A DNA stretch of 64,000 bases from assembly GCF_017315945.1 (NCBI RefSeq), contig NZ_JAFLWI010000002.1:124001-188000 (forward strand), read 5' to 3'. Position 1 is the stretch's first letter. Each line of letters opens with the position of its first letter. The translations under genes were made by a program, and so were the position numbers. This DNA is from Candidatus Enterococcus courvalinii (lineage in GTDB: Bacteria; Bacillota; Bacilli; Lactobacillales; Enterococcaceae). Under the pieces are notes generated by a model. The model had not been told where the DNA came from. It searched no databases and saw only the letters and a list, made by a program, of their open reading frames with translations. This document shows, piece by piece, positions 24,621 through 33,705 of the stretch.

Positions 24621-27275
24621 ATGGATAAGAAACGATTCCAACAAATTTTTGTTACAGCCGCAACTGTCACACTTTTCGCACCAATGGTTTTACAACCGCT
24701 ACAAGTTTTCGCGGTAGTAGAAAGTCAAGAAATGACTGAAAGTAGCGATCAAGTAAATCCCATTAAAGAGCTATTGGAAGATTCTCCAGAAAAGAAAGAT
24801 GCTACTAACGAGAAAACAACGGAAGAATCAGCAGAAACAATGGATTCTTCTGATAAAAAGGCGGATACGGTTAAGACAGAAACTGAGATCACTGCTGCTT
24901 TTGAGGTGACGCCTTACATGGAAGGAACTGGGAGGGTAACTGTTAAGTTTCCAAAAGGTACGACTGCTATTCAATTAAAACTAGCCAGTGAGGATTGGAG
25001 CGTTGGGCGAATTATTCGTGTCGATGAAACTAGTGAAGCAACCCAAATTGATCTGACAGCCGATGAGTTTAATCGTTTTGCTGCACCAGCGACGCTAAGT
25101 TTTCGCCGTTACGAAGGAGAAAATCCTGTCGAAGAAAAACAAAGTGCTATCCAGAAATATAATCAGTCCATAGTTAATTATGAATCTTATATTGCGGGTA
25201 GTGGGGAACTGGTTATCTATCACCCAGCTAACACGACTGATTTGCAAATTCAATTAAAAGACGATTACTCTTCAAATCATATTTATAATATTCAAACTGG
25301 GAATACTCGAACAGTAGTCCAATTAGTAGATTTTCAAGTTTATTTATTTACACTTGGAAAAACTACAAAGATTCGACACTTGATGGGGAGCACGATTCCT
25401 TCAAGTTGGACAGAAAAAATAATTAAGGCTGACCCACATCGCAATGAACGACGAATGGTCAGAGAATTATTTCGAACAGAGGCTTATGATGCATTAGTCG
25501 AAGGTCTTTTGAACGAACAAATCACTGCGGCCGCTAATGCCGTCAATCAAATGGAAGCAAGTTCAGTTAAAACAGAATTACAAGGATTAGTTACTCGTGC
25601 CCAAGAATTTTTTGATGCTAAAGTGGCAGTAGACGGATTATTTACGGATGATACAGATCGTACATTAGCCGATGGTGTGGGTCAAACCGAAATTGATGAA
25701 GTAAAACGAATAGTTGACAGCTTAATGAACAGCACTTGGAAAACCGAACAGTATGCACGGATTCAAAAAGCGCAAGATCTACTAACTGATGAAGCAGGAA
25801 AAGAGCAAGAAGCCCAAATGAGCGTGGATGCTTTGTTCCGTAGTGAGATTAAAGATGCTTTAGCTGATGGCGTTGTTCAAAATCAGATTGATGAGGCTAC
25901 AGAAAAAGTAACCGCATTACAAGATGGTACAAAGAAAACGGAACTAACAGAATTGATCCTTCGAGCTCAAAACTTCTTCGATGCAAAAGGGCAAGTGGAT
26001 GCCTTATTTACAGATGACACAGATAATGAATTAGCTCTAGGTGTTGACCAAGCTAAAATCGATGCTGCTAAAGCAGTAATTGATAAGTTGATGGATGGTT
26101 CTTGGAAAACGGAACAAACTGCTCGAATCCAAAAAGCGCAAGAATTACTTGACCAAGCTTCAGAAGGTGAGAAGGAACAAGAAGCTCAGATAAGTGTTGA
26201 TGCTTTGTTCCGTAATAGTACCAAGGATGCTTTGGCCACTGGTGTAACGGAAACTCAAATCGATGAAGCAGTTGAGAAAGTCGCTGCTTTAAGAGATGGA
26301 GAAAAGAAAACAGAATTGACAGGATTGGTTATCCGTGCCCAAGGGTTCTTAGCAGCAAAAATAGAAGTCGATGCATTATTTACTGACGAAACAGATAGTG
26401 AACTGGCTTCAGGGGTGGATCAAGCCAAAATCAATGCAGCTAAAGTAACGACAGAGGGTTTAATGAACGGTGCTTGGAAAGCGGAATTGACTGTGCGTAT
26501 CCAAAAAGCAGAAGCGTTATTGAATAAAGGAATTGGAACAATTACAGTTGATCCGTTTAAATTAGGAACGCCGAATATCACTGGAAGCTACACTGGCGAT
26601 GTCGTCAAAGCCCGCCTGTATGTGAATGATAATTTAATCGTAACTGGTGGTACTTTTGCGAGCGGTCAATTTACCTTCTATGCAGTTGGTCGTTTTAACA
26701 AAAATGATAAAGTAGAATTGGCAGGAATCGATAAATTTGGTAACGAATTGGATAGAAAAGAAGTCACCTTTGCTCAAGCGACTGGAACGATCACGATTGA
26801 TCCCTATCGCTTAGGAACTTCAGAGATTACAGGAACTTACACGGGGGACACTGCAAAAGCCAGCCTATATGTGAATGATCAGTTAATTGTAACTGGTGGA
26901 AACTTTAGTGATGGTGATTTTAGATTTTATGCAGCAGGCCGTTTCAGAGCTGGAGACAAAGTAGAATTAGCAGCTTTAGATTTAGCCGGGAATGAATTGG
27001 ATCGTAAGGAAGTTCCAATTTTAAGTGCGTCAGGCACAATTTCGCCAGATAAATATAAAATAGGAACAGCAAATATTACTGGAACATACGAGGGAAGTAT
27101 CGTCAAAGCTCGTTTATATGTGAATGGGCTACAAAATGTTCAAGGTGGTACCTTTGAAAATGGCCACTTTACGATGTATGCCTACAACCGTTTTTCAGCA
27201 AGTGATACCGTTGAAGTTGCCGGCTTAGATAAAGACGGAAAAGAATTGGATCGCAAAGCATTAGAGATTGAATAA
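24621..27275 (+). CDS. Secreted protein with Cry1Ac D-VI-like helical repeats and Ig-like repeats
   Basis: The product is 884 residues. A signal peptide (KKRFQQIF...VLQPLQVFA, cut after about residue 33) is followed by an acidic linker and two beta-rich segments. Residues about 283-638 hold six roughly 57-residue helical units in three pairs, alternating ALFTDDTDxxLAxGVxQ and ALFRxxxKDALAxGV, as in the Cry1Ac domain D-VI-related repeats of Gram-positive surface proteins. The last 245 residues are three Ig-like repeats, each starting GTIT/SxDxxxxGT and containing KARLYVNxxLxVxGGxFxxGxF. There is no LPXTG or other anchor, so it is released or held non-covalently. It has the same promoter layout as the polysaccharide genes, so it may coat or bind that polymer. 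Confidence 0.82.
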   Translation: MDKKRFQQIFVTAATVTLFAPMVLQPLQVFAVVESQEMTESSDQVNPIKELLEDSPEKKDATNEKTTEESAETMDSSDKKADTVKTETEITAAFEVTPYMEGTGRVTVKFPKGTTAIQLKLASEDWSVGRIIRVDETSEATQIDLTADEFNRFAAPATLSFRRYEGENPVEEKQSAIQKYNQSIVNYESYIAGSGELVIYHPANTTDLQIQLKDDYSSNHIYNIQTGNTRTVVQLVDFQVYLFTLGKTTKIRHLMGSTIPSSWTEKIIKADPHRNERRMVRELFRTEAYDALVEGLLNEQITAAANAVNQMEASSVKTELQGLVTRAQEFFDAKVAVDGLFTDDTDRTLADGVGQTEIDEVKRIVDSLMNSTWKTEQYARIQKAQDLLTDEAGKEQEAQMSVDALFRSEIKDALADGVVQNQIDEATEKVTALQDGTKKTELTELILRAQNFFDAKGQVDALFTDDTDNELALGVDQAKIDAAKAVIDKLMDGSWKTEQTARIQKAQELLDQASEGEKEQEAQISVDALFRNSTKDALATGVTETQIDEAVEKVAALRDGEKKTELTGLVIRAQGFLAAKIEVDALFTDETDSELASGVDQAKINAAKVTTEGLMNGAWKAELTVRIQKAEALLNKGIGTITVDPFKLGTPNITGSYTGDVVKARLYVNDNLIVTGGTFASGQFTFYAVGRFNKNDKVELAGIDKFGNELDRKEVTFAQATGTITIDPYRLGTSEITGTYTGDTAKASLYVNDQLIVTGGNFSDGDFRFYAAGRFRAGDKVELAALDLAGNELDRKEVPILSASGTISPDKYKIGTANITGTYEGSIVKARLYVNGLQNVQGGTFENGHFTMYAYNRFSASDTVEVAGLDKDGKELDRKALEIE

Positions 27276-27283
27276 ATTTGTTA

Positions 27284-27317
27284 GACTAGTTCGCGAAAAG
27301 TGAGCTGGTCTTTCTTT
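27284..27317 (+). terminator. Terminator after the secreted repeat protein
   Basis: GACTAGTTC and GAGCTGGTC form an imperfect stem followed by TTTCTTTATTT. Confidence 0.6.
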
Positions 27318-27353
27318 ATTTAAAGGCTTGAAAATTCAGTTCATCAATTGTTT

Positions 27354-27506
27354 ATGGGAATCAAACAAATTTTAGCTGATGGAATCAAGGAAAAAAGCAT
27401 TGGCACATCAGCGCAGTTAGTGAATGAATTGCTGGGTAGTGAAAAAACAATAGCTGGTGCAATGAATCAAGTAAAAGAGTGCTTCAGTGAAAGAACAGAC
27501 GAATGA
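27354..27506 (+). pseudogene. 50-codon coding-like fragment
   Basis: From ATG 27354 the frame reads MGIKQILADGIKEKSIGTSA and ends CFSERTDE. Codon use looks like real coding sequence, but there is no ribosome binding site and the frame also opens a little upstream to TAA 27321, so it is probably a remnant. The remaining 27507-27650 shows only non-coding sequence. Confidence 0.3.
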
Positions 27507-27652
27507 CTTGCTGATAAATAGATTCAAGATTGGCAACAGTAGGATTATCGGAAATTTTGCAGGAACTCGTTTAGTTGCATCGCTTAAAAGTAGTCGACAA
27601 ATTCAAGCTGGTTGATTTAGATACAACTGTTTTGGCTCAGAAGCTGATACTT

Positions 27653-27715
27653 TTTGCTATTTCAGCCAAAAAGATTGCTCCTTCAACAAAAATAGAATGC
27701 TAGCCAACGTACAAT
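27653..27715 (+). promoter_or_regulatory. LytTR-type phased promoter, site 2 (glycosyltransferase operon)
   Basis: TTTGCTATT at 27653, GCT at 27677 and a TACAAT -10 at 27710-27715 keep the exact 24 and 57 bp phase of the other sites. The second box is the most divergent of the set. The start codon of the next gene is 36 nt beyond. Confidence 0.7.
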
Positions 27716-27750
27716 ATACACAACGTATACAAAGAAAAGAGTGATGCAAA

Positions 27751-28200
27751 ATGAAGATTTGTTTGATTGCCTCATCAGGTGGTCATTATGAGCAACTGCT
27801 GATGCTGAAAAAATTAGCAGATGAGCATGAAGTTTTTTATGTGACCGAAAAGACGGACTATCATCAGAATGAAAAAAATACATATTTTTTGCAACAAGTG
27901 AATCGCAGAGAATGGTTCTTTCTTTTTTACATCCTGAAGATTTTTATCAAATCAGGATGGATCTTTTTTAAGGAACGTCCAGATACGATCATATCCACTG
28001 GTGTTTTGGCAGCTATTCCAATGATGATACTGGGGAAATTATTTCGCAAAAAAATCATTTACATTGAAAGTTTCGCCAAAATCTCTGATCCCACCCAAAC
28101 AGGAAAGCTAATCTATAAATTTGCGGATACTTTCGTGATTCAGTGGGAAAGCTTGAAAAAATATTATCCAAATGCTATTTATCTGGGCAGTCTGTATTAA
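27751..28200 (+). CDS. ALG14/PssD-type glycosyltransferase subunit
   Basis: The product is 149 residues. It begins MKICLIASSGGHYEQLLMLK, the N-terminal nucleotide-sugar-enzyme fold of ALG14/PssD/CpsF proteins, which anchor the catalytic partner at the membrane. A hydrophobic stretch (FLFYILKIFIKSGWIFF) and the sequence ISTGVLAAIPMMILGK support membrane association. A GAAAAGAGTG site precedes ATG 27751. The partner subunit follows after 10 nt. Together such pairs add the second sugar to an undecaprenyl-linked precursor. Confidence 0.88.
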   Translation: MKICLIASSGGHYEQLLMLKKLADEHEVFYVTEKTDYHQNEKNTYFLQQVNRREWFFLFYILKIFIKSGWIFFKERPDTIISTGVLAAIPMMILGKLFRKKIIYIESFAKISDPTQTGKLIYKFADTFVIQWESLKKYYPNAIYLGSLY

Positions 28201-28210
28201 GGGGGATACG

Positions 28211-28696
28211 ATGATTTTTATTACATTAGGGTCACAAAAATTTCAATTTAATCGTCTATTAGAGGCAGTTGATAAATTAATTGAACAAGGATGGATCACT
28301 GACCCCGTCTTTGCACAGATTGGTGCTAGTGATTATCAGCCGAAAAATTTCGAATTTCAGCCATTTTTGACACGCAAACTTTTCCAATCAATGATCCACG
28401 AAGCCTCAGTCATTCTAACTCATGGTGGTAGCGGAGCAATCGTTAGTGGCCTGAAAGCACATAAGAAAGTTATCGCCGTACCACGTCTACAGTGCTATGG
28501 CGAACATATAGATAATCATCAGATCCAAATCGTTGAGTCTTTTGCGAAAACTGGTTACATCATCGCCGTAACAGAGTTATCTGAGCTAGCTGCTACAATT
28601 ACTGCAATTGAAGAACAAAAGCTAAAGACTTTTCAATCAAATAACGAACATTTTATTCAAAATCTTTCAATGCTATTGGAGGACAATCATGCATAA
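28211..28696 (+). CDS. ALG13/PssE-type glycosyltransferase subunit
   Basis: The product is about 161 residues, starting MIFITLGSQKFQFNRLLEAV with the donor-binding signature ILTHGGSGAIVSGLKAHKKV near the middle, the C-terminal half of a GT28 enzyme. ATG 28211 follows GGGGGATACG; a longer frame from 28172 would overlap the preceding gene needlessly. It pairs with the preceding ALG14-like subunit to form one active transferase. The stop overlaps the next start (ATGCATAA). Confidence 0.87.
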   Translation: MIFITLGSQKFQFNRLLEAVDKLIEQGWITDPVFAQIGASDYQPKNFEFQPFLTRKLFQSMIHEASVILTHGGSGAIVSGLKAHKKVIAVPRLQCYGEHIDNHQIQIVESFAKTGYIIAVTELSELAATITAIEEQKLKTFQSNNEHFIQNLSMLLEDNHA

Positions 28697-29162
28697 AAAT
28701 TTTATCCAACTGATGCTGTTTTTCAAGAAAAATGGTCAAAGCCGAGCAGAATATTTAAAGCGTCACGTTCCTTTCAAAAAATTTGGCACCTATGTCACTT
28801 GGCGTCCACTCTTGATCCCAAGTGAACCAGAACAAGTTTCGATTGGCTCAAATGTTCATATCGCCGCCAATGTTCGCTTCATTACACATGATATGTTTCA
28901 CCTCATGTTTAATGCCATGGATAAGGATGAAATATTACAGAAGCATGTCGGTGAAATACAAATTGGAAATAATGTCGCAATTGGTGCCAATGTTACATTA
29001 GTCTATGGGACAAAATTAGGAGACGATACGATTGTTGCCGCTGGAGCTGTCGTAACTAAACCTTTTCCAGCTGGTGTGATTCTTGGAGGAAATCCTGCTC
29101 AAGTGATCGGCCGTTTTGATGAGCTTAAACAAAAACGTTATAACAACAGGAGAATAGAATGA
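28689..29162 (+). CDS. Hexapeptide-repeat acyltransferase
   Basis: The product is 157 residues with left-handed beta-helix repeats (VSIGSNVHIAANVRF, IGNNVAIGANVTLVYGTKLG, TIVAAGAVV) and the GGNPAQVIG loop of the CatB/LacA acetyltransferase superfamily. TGGAGG precedes ATG 28689, which overlaps the preceding stop. It most likely O-acetylates a sugar of the repeat unit. Its place in a tightly overlapped operon supports a modifying role. Confidence 0.85.
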   Translation: MHKNFIQLMLFFKKNGQSRAEYLKRHVPFKKFGTYVTWRPLLIPSEPEQVSIGSNVHIAANVRFITHDMFHLMFNAMDKDEILQKHVGEIQIGNNVAIGANVTLVYGTKLGDDTIVAAGAVVTKPFPAGVILGGNPAQVIGRFDELKQKRYNNRRIE

Positions 29163-30007
29163 ATAAAATAAAAATGTATCACGCAGAATTACCCAATATG
29201 GGTGATTTATTAAATGTTTTATTAATGGAAGAGTATTTCAAATTCCCAATGGAAAGAAAGACACCCTTGACCGCTGAATTAAGTGGAATTGGCAGTGGCT
29301 TAGGTCAATTTACTGTTGACAAAAACAACTTACCCTTGGCAATAGTTAAACAAATATTCGGAAAAATGTACCCTACCGTTCATATTTGGGGTACAGGATT
29401 TATTGAAGATAAAGATTGGGGGCCTTTTTATCGGAAAAAGATGGTTTTCCACGCACTTCGTGGGAAATTAACGAAACAAAAAGTTGAAAAGATTCTCGGT
29501 CATGAGGTCGATATTCCTTTAGGAGATGGCGGCATTTTAGCACCTTATTTAGTAGAATCCGGGATCGAACAGCAAAAACGGTATCGTGTGGGAATCATTC
29601 CTCATTTCAAAGAACAAGACCATCCAATTTTCCAAGAGCTGATCAATCAATTTCCAGATTCAAAATTGATTGATCTAAAAGAGGAGCCTCACCAAGTAAT
29701 TCGCGAGATTGCACAATGTGAAGTTGTTATTTCCAGTAGTTTACATGGATTGATCGTAGCCGATGCTTTTTATGTACCGAATATCCATATTGTAGTAACA
29801 GATAACTTATTAGGGGACGGCTTCAAATTTGATGATTATTATTCAGCTTACGATTTGGCACATCACTCGATCAATGTGCTGGATGAAGGGATCGATTGGT
29901 TGACTGAGGCGTTTATCAAGCAAGAATACCGAGTGACTCGTACGATGGTGGATCAAGCCAAGCAACGTATGAGCGATGCTTTTCCATACAAACGGTGGGA
30001 AGTATGA
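29159..30007 (+). CDS. Polysaccharide pyruvyltransferase-family protein
   Basis: The product is 282 residues. NMGDLLNVLLMEEYF near the start and CEVVISSSLHGLIVADAFYV near residue 195 are the phosphate/nucleotide-binding and conserved SSLHG elements of the PS_pyruv_trans family (CsaB/WcaK-like). It would attach a ketal-linked pyruvate to a hexose, adding negative charge. AGGAGA precedes the ATG, which overlaps the preceding stop. At 282 residues it is shorter than many members, lacking part of the C-terminal lobe, so the exact substrate is open. Confidence 0.8.
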   Translation: MNKIKMYHAELPNMGDLLNVLLMEEYFKFPMERKTPLTAELSGIGSGLGQFTVDKNNLPLAIVKQIFGKMYPTVHIWGTGFIEDKDWGPFYRKKMVFHALRGKLTKQKVEKILGHEVDIPLGDGGILAPYLVESGIEQQKRYRVGIIPHFKEQDHPIFQELINQFPDSKLIDLKEEPHQVIREIAQCEVVISSSLHGLIVADAFYVPNIHIVVTDNLLGDGFKFDDYYSAYDLAHHSINVLDEGIDWLTEAFIKQEYRVTRTMVDQAKQRMSDAFPYKRWEV

Positions 30008-31245
30008 AATATTTGATTATTCTAAACAAGAAATTTCCCTTTCAAACAGGTGAGTCCTTTTTAGAAAATGAGATGAAGGAGATTCCCCAAGATTTTGATC
30101 GAATTTTATTGTTTCCGATCCATGCGGTGCGTGGCGAAGAACCAACGCGTAAGATTACAAGAAAAAATGTCACGTTTTTTTCCGTTAATCAACGGGAATT
30201 TCAGTACAGAAAAATCAAGATTGGTCTGAAAGCAGGGTTCAAGACACCTTTTTCAAAAATCAAGCAACGAACTTGGTCTCAGAAATTCGATCAGCTTGTG
30301 GATGATCTCATCGTTCAAGAAGTGACACCGAAAATCATTAGTCAGCTAGCGGCATTTTCCATTAAATCAGAAGACGAGATCGTTATTTATAGTTATTGGC
30401 TGCATACGACTGCTTCGATTGCGGTGAAATTAAAGGAGTACTTTTCCCGTGAAGGTTGTAAAAATTTAGCAATCTCCAGAGCGCATGGCTTTGATATTTA
30501 TCAAGAGCGCAAAAAAAATCAATTCTTACCTTCTCGTGAGTATCTGATGGAAAATTTGGACTTCGTTCTGCCAATCTCAGAAAATGGTGCGACCTATCTA
30601 AAGCAACGGTTTACTAATCAGCAACAAAAAATCTTCGTTTCTAAGCTAGGAACCTACCATCAGGGGCTGAACGTCCCTTCGACAGATCAACGGTTCCGTA
30701 TTCTAACAGTTTCTCGAATGATCCCGTTGAAACGTTTGGAACTGTTGATTGACGCTCTGAGCAGATGGCAAGTAACAAATGTGAGCTGGACGCATATTGG
30801 TGATGGTCCGGAAAGGAAAAAGATTGAAGCACGTGCACAAGAAAAGCTCGCACAAATTGATTTTGAATGTTTAGGCTATCGAGCAAATCAGGAAGTTTAT
30901 CAGTATTATCAAAACAATCCAGTGGATGTCTTCATCAACATAAGTTCTACGGAAGGAATTCCGGTCTCAATCATGGAGGCGATCTCCTTTGGGGTTCCAG
31001 TGGTTGCTACGGATGTCGGGGGAACTAGCGAAGTAGTGATCAATCAAGAGAATGGCTATCTGATTCCCAGCAATTTTTCAAGCGATATTTTGCTACAATG
31101 CTTAGAAAGAATCAAGAATCAATCAGTCACTGATCAGCAAAGATTGCGAACAGCAGCAAAACTTTTTTGGCAAAAAAATTATCAAGCGCAAACCAATTAC
31201 CATCATTTCTATCAAAAAATAGCGAAGGAACTAGCAGATGCATAA
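30004..31245 (+). CDS. GT4-family glycosyltransferase
   Basis: The product is about 413 residues. The C-terminal half has the GT-B/GT4 donor-site pattern (ILTVSRMIPLKRLELLIDAL, then INISSTEGIPVSIMEAISFG with the EX7E glutamates). The N-terminal lobe carries ISRAHGFDIYQ, an acceptor-side feature of GT4 proteins in polysaccharide loci. ATG 30004 overlaps the preceding TGA; the GTG at 29995 is less likely. The sugar transferred is not predictable from sequence. Confidence 0.87.
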   Translation: MKYLIILNKKFPFQTGESFLENEMKEIPQDFDRILLFPIHAVRGEEPTRKITRKNVTFFSVNQREFQYRKIKIGLKAGFKTPFSKIKQRTWSQKFDQLVDDLIVQEVTPKIISQLAAFSIKSEDEIVIYSYWLHTTASIAVKLKEYFSREGCKNLAISRAHGFDIYQERKKNQFLPSREYLMENLDFVLPISENGATYLKQRFTNQQQKIFVSKLGTYHQGLNVPSTDQRFRILTVSRMIPLKRLELLIDALSRWQVTNVSWTHIGDGPERKKIEARAQEKLAQIDFECLGYRANQEVYQYYQNNPVDVFINISSTEGIPVSIMEAISFGVPVVATDVGGTSEVVINQENGYLIPSNFSSDILLQCLERIKNQSVTDQQRLRTAAKLFWQKNYQAQTNYHHFYQKIAKELADA

Positions 31246-32485
31246 AAATCATACAATTAATACGTTTTATCCGCTTCTAGTTTTTTTATTTATCTTTCAG
31301 TCTTTTTTCTCGGAGTTTCCCAATGGAGTGGTTCGAACCGTTTTTGGACTATTCGATGAATTGTTTACCTTGTTTTCAGTTTTATTCGCGTTGCTAATTC
31401 TTTTACAGCAAAAAACCAAGAAAAGCGATTATCGTGAATTAAAGATTTTGATTGTTTTTCAAATGATCGGTTTAATTGGAAGTTTGATCTATCAATTGCA
31501 GCCAGCTAAAGTGGTAGTCTTGGATCTAATGGCTACTTCAAAATTCGTCTTGATTTTTTGGAGCAGTTTATTGATTTTTCGCGAGTTGGATATCCATGAG
31601 TTGCTAGAAAAAATCAAAAAATTTGCCAAAGTCCTTGCAACTGTATTCTTTGTCAGTAGCTTTTCTTCTTTTCTGAGATTTCCTGCTATTTTTTTAGCCA
31701 GTGAAACCCGCTTTGGTTTGCGTGCCTTCAAATTTATTTTCTTCCATCCGTTTGTTTTAGCAATGGCAGTCGTCAGTACACTGAGTATTTTATTGTTAAC
31801 CTCAAACCAATTAAAAGAAAATCGCTTGTATAGTTGGCTGCTGCTCTTACCGTTACTGCTGACGCTTCGTTCTCGCTCTTTCGGATTCGTCTTGATTTTC
31901 TTACTAATCTATCTTTATCTAAAAACTGGGATAAAAATTGGGCGAATTGGACTGTTTGTTTCAGGCGCAATTGCACTGAGTGGTTTATTTTTGCTGATCC
32001 AGTTGACTGGCTCCTTTGACAAATATTACGGTGGTGGGGTCGAATCTGCACGCGGAATTTTAACAGAGGACGCATTTGCTATCGCTAAAGAAACATTTCC
32101 AATTGGAAAAGGGCTGGCAACTTTTGGCACGTTTACCGCTAGAACATACTACTCACCCTTGTACAGCGATTTAGGTTATCGCCAGGTCTATGGTTTAGGT
32201 TATATCCATACCCAGTATTTGACTGATTCTTTTTGGCCGGCAATCTTAGGACAGTACGGTTATCTTGGTTTGGGCACTTACGTTGGTTTGCTAGCTAGTC
32301 TGTGTACGCGTGGGGTTCGATTATTGAAACAAAATGGTGCTTTCGGTTTAGCATTTTGTTTGCCACTGATTCATCTAGTCATTTCCAGTACGTCGTCCAA
32401 TAGCTTCTTTAATCCGATGGCGGTCGGTTATGCGTTCATAATGGCTTTGGCAACCAAGCTGTCTGCCGATTTCCCTAGACAATGA
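31238..32485 (+). CDS. wzy: Wzy-type polysaccharide polymerase
   Basis: The product is a 415-residue integral membrane protein with 10-12 hydrophobic helices and a long extracytoplasmic loop near residues 270-330 (FDKYYGGGVESARGILTEDA, GLATFGTFTARTYY), as in O-antigen/capsule polymerases. Wzy proteins are too divergent to name by sequence, but topology, length and position between glycosyltransferases and the flippase make this the best candidate. The ATG overlaps the preceding stop (ATGCATAA). A terminator follows. Confidence 0.8.
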   Translation: MHKNHTINTFYPLLVFLFIFQSFFSEFPNGVVRTVFGLFDELFTLFSVLFALLILLQQKTKKSDYRELKILIVFQMIGLIGSLIYQLQPAKVVVLDLMATSKFVLIFWSSLLIFRELDIHELLEKIKKFAKVLATVFFVSSFSSFLRFPAIFLASETRFGLRAFKFIFFHPFVLAMAVVSTLSILLLTSNQLKENRLYSWLLLLPLLLTLRSRSFGFVLIFLLIYLYLKTGIKIGRIGLFVSGAIALSGLFLLIQLTGSFDKYYGGGVESARGILTEDAFAIAKETFPIGKGLATFGTFTARTYYSPLYSDLGYRQVYGLGYIHTQYLTDSFWPAILGQYGYLGLGTYVGLLASLCTRGVRLLKQNGAFGLAFCLPLIHLVISSTSSNSFFNPMAVGYAFIMALATKLSADFPRQ

Positions 32486-32490
32486 TTCAA

Positions 32491-32527
32491 AAGAGCCTCT
32501 CTTAATAAAATAAGAGGGCTTTTTTAT
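32491..32527 (+). terminator. Terminator after wzy
   Basis: An imperfect stem, GAGCCTCTCTT with AAGAGGGCT, is followed by six T. Its T-run abuts the first box of the next promoter, so the transcription units are separated. Confidence 0.75.
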
Positions 32528-32589
32528 TTGCTAAATCGGCTGAAAGCTATGCTAAAAATGATTTTTCAAAAGTGGGAGTTTTGTATACT
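32527..32589 (+). promoter_or_regulatory. LytTR-type phased promoter, site 3 (glf/flippase unit)
   Basis: TTTGCTAAATCG starts at 32527, GCTAAA at 32551 and TATACT at 32584-32589, in the common phase. A second GTATAT follows 11 bp after the GTATAC, as in sites 4-6. Because the -10 lies here, translation of the next gene must start at 32629, not at the earlier in-frame GTG. Confidence 0.8.
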
Positions 32590-32628
32590 TTTGGTATATC
32601 GTCGAAAGACATACAAAGGAGTGCAACT

Positions 32629-33705
32629 ATGCAAAAAAATTTTTTTAAATTGTACGATGGTGTTTTCAATAATGCCGGTGGCAAAGCAAAACAAGATGCA
32701 GAATTTTTGTTTGAAAAACGAGGGTATCAGAATCGGTTGCATTTACCCTCAAGGGTGTATCAAAATTTGTATTTAAATACACTGTTTACCCCAGTGATTA
32801 GCTTGTTCGGTCTTTTAAAAAGCAAAAAACGAAGTACATACATTTTTCATTATCCAACTTTTTTTCTAAGAGGCGTTTTTTTGCTACATATTTTCGAAGG
32901 AGTGAATCGTTGGCGGAAAAATAAAAAGATCGTTTTGATCCATGATATCGAAGAGCTACGTAAAGAAGTGCTGAATGACAAAAAAACTAATTTCGTCACG
33001 AAATTCAGTCGGATTGCCTATTTAAAACAGGCAGATGTAGTCATTGTGCATAATAAAATGATGAAAAACTGGCTAATCAAACAAGGCTTGCCCGCCGATA
33101 AGCTTCTTACGCTTGAGTTGTTTGATTATTTGACGGAGAGTTCTCATTCAGGCGGGGAGTTCGGTAATCAAGTAATTATGGCCGGTAATCTTGACAGCAA
33201 GAAAGTCCAAGCTTTAGAAAAAATCGATCAGTTAGTCGGGATACAATTCAATCTATATGGCTCGGCTTTAGCAAAAAGAATCTCTGACTACGAAAATGTT
33301 ACTTATTTTGGCAGCTATCCGGCAGATCAGATCGCAAATGTTATGAAAGGTTCATATGGTTTAGTTTGGGATAGCCGTGATTTTACTGGGGGCAATGGCG
33401 CGTATGCCAATTATCAACGATATAACAGTCCCCATAAGGTTTCGCTTTATTTAGCTGCCGGTTTCCCGGTGATTGTTTGGAAAGAAGCGGCAATCGCTTC
33501 TTTCATTATAGAAAATAAGCTAGGTCTAGTGATTGAGGATTTAAATGAGCTACCCGAAAAAATTGCCTCCGTTACTGAAACAGAGTATCAACACATGAAA
33601 GAAAAAATCCAAGTAGTCAGCGAACAGATTCGTTCGGGCTACTATTTGACACAAGCATTAAGAGTAGCAGAAAAAATGATTGGAGTGGAAAACAATGAAA
33701 TATAA
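32629..33705 (+). CDS. Galactofuranosyltransferase-like glycosyltransferase
   Basis: The product is about 358 residues. It resembles the beta-1,6-galactofuranosyltransferase (WbbI-like) group: IVLIHDIEELRKEV early, DVVIVHNKMMKNWLIKQG, and a late YNSPHKVSLYLAAGFPVIVW donor-site region with DSRDFTGG before it. AAAGGAG precedes ATG 32629. The neighbouring UDP-galactopyranose mutase makes the UDP-galactofuranose this enzyme would use, which strongly supports the call. The stop overlaps the start of the mutase gene. Confidence 0.82.
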   Translation: MQKNFFKLYDGVFNNAGGKAKQDAEFLFEKRGYQNRLHLPSRVYQNLYLNTLFTPVISLFGLLKSKKRSTYIFHYPTFFLRGVFLLHIFEGVNRWRKNKKIVLIHDIEELRKEVLNDKKTNFVTKFSRIAYLKQADVVIVHNKMMKNWLIKQGLPADKLLTLELFDYLTESSHSGGEFGNQVIMAGNLDSKKVQALEKIDQLVGIQFNLYGSALAKRISDYENVTYFGSYPADQIANVMKGSYGLVWDSRDFTGGNGAYANYQRYNSPHKVSLYLAAGFPVIVWKEAAIASFIIENKLGLVIEDLNELPEKIASVTETEYQHMKEKIQVVSEQIRSGYYLTQALRVAEKMIGVENNEI

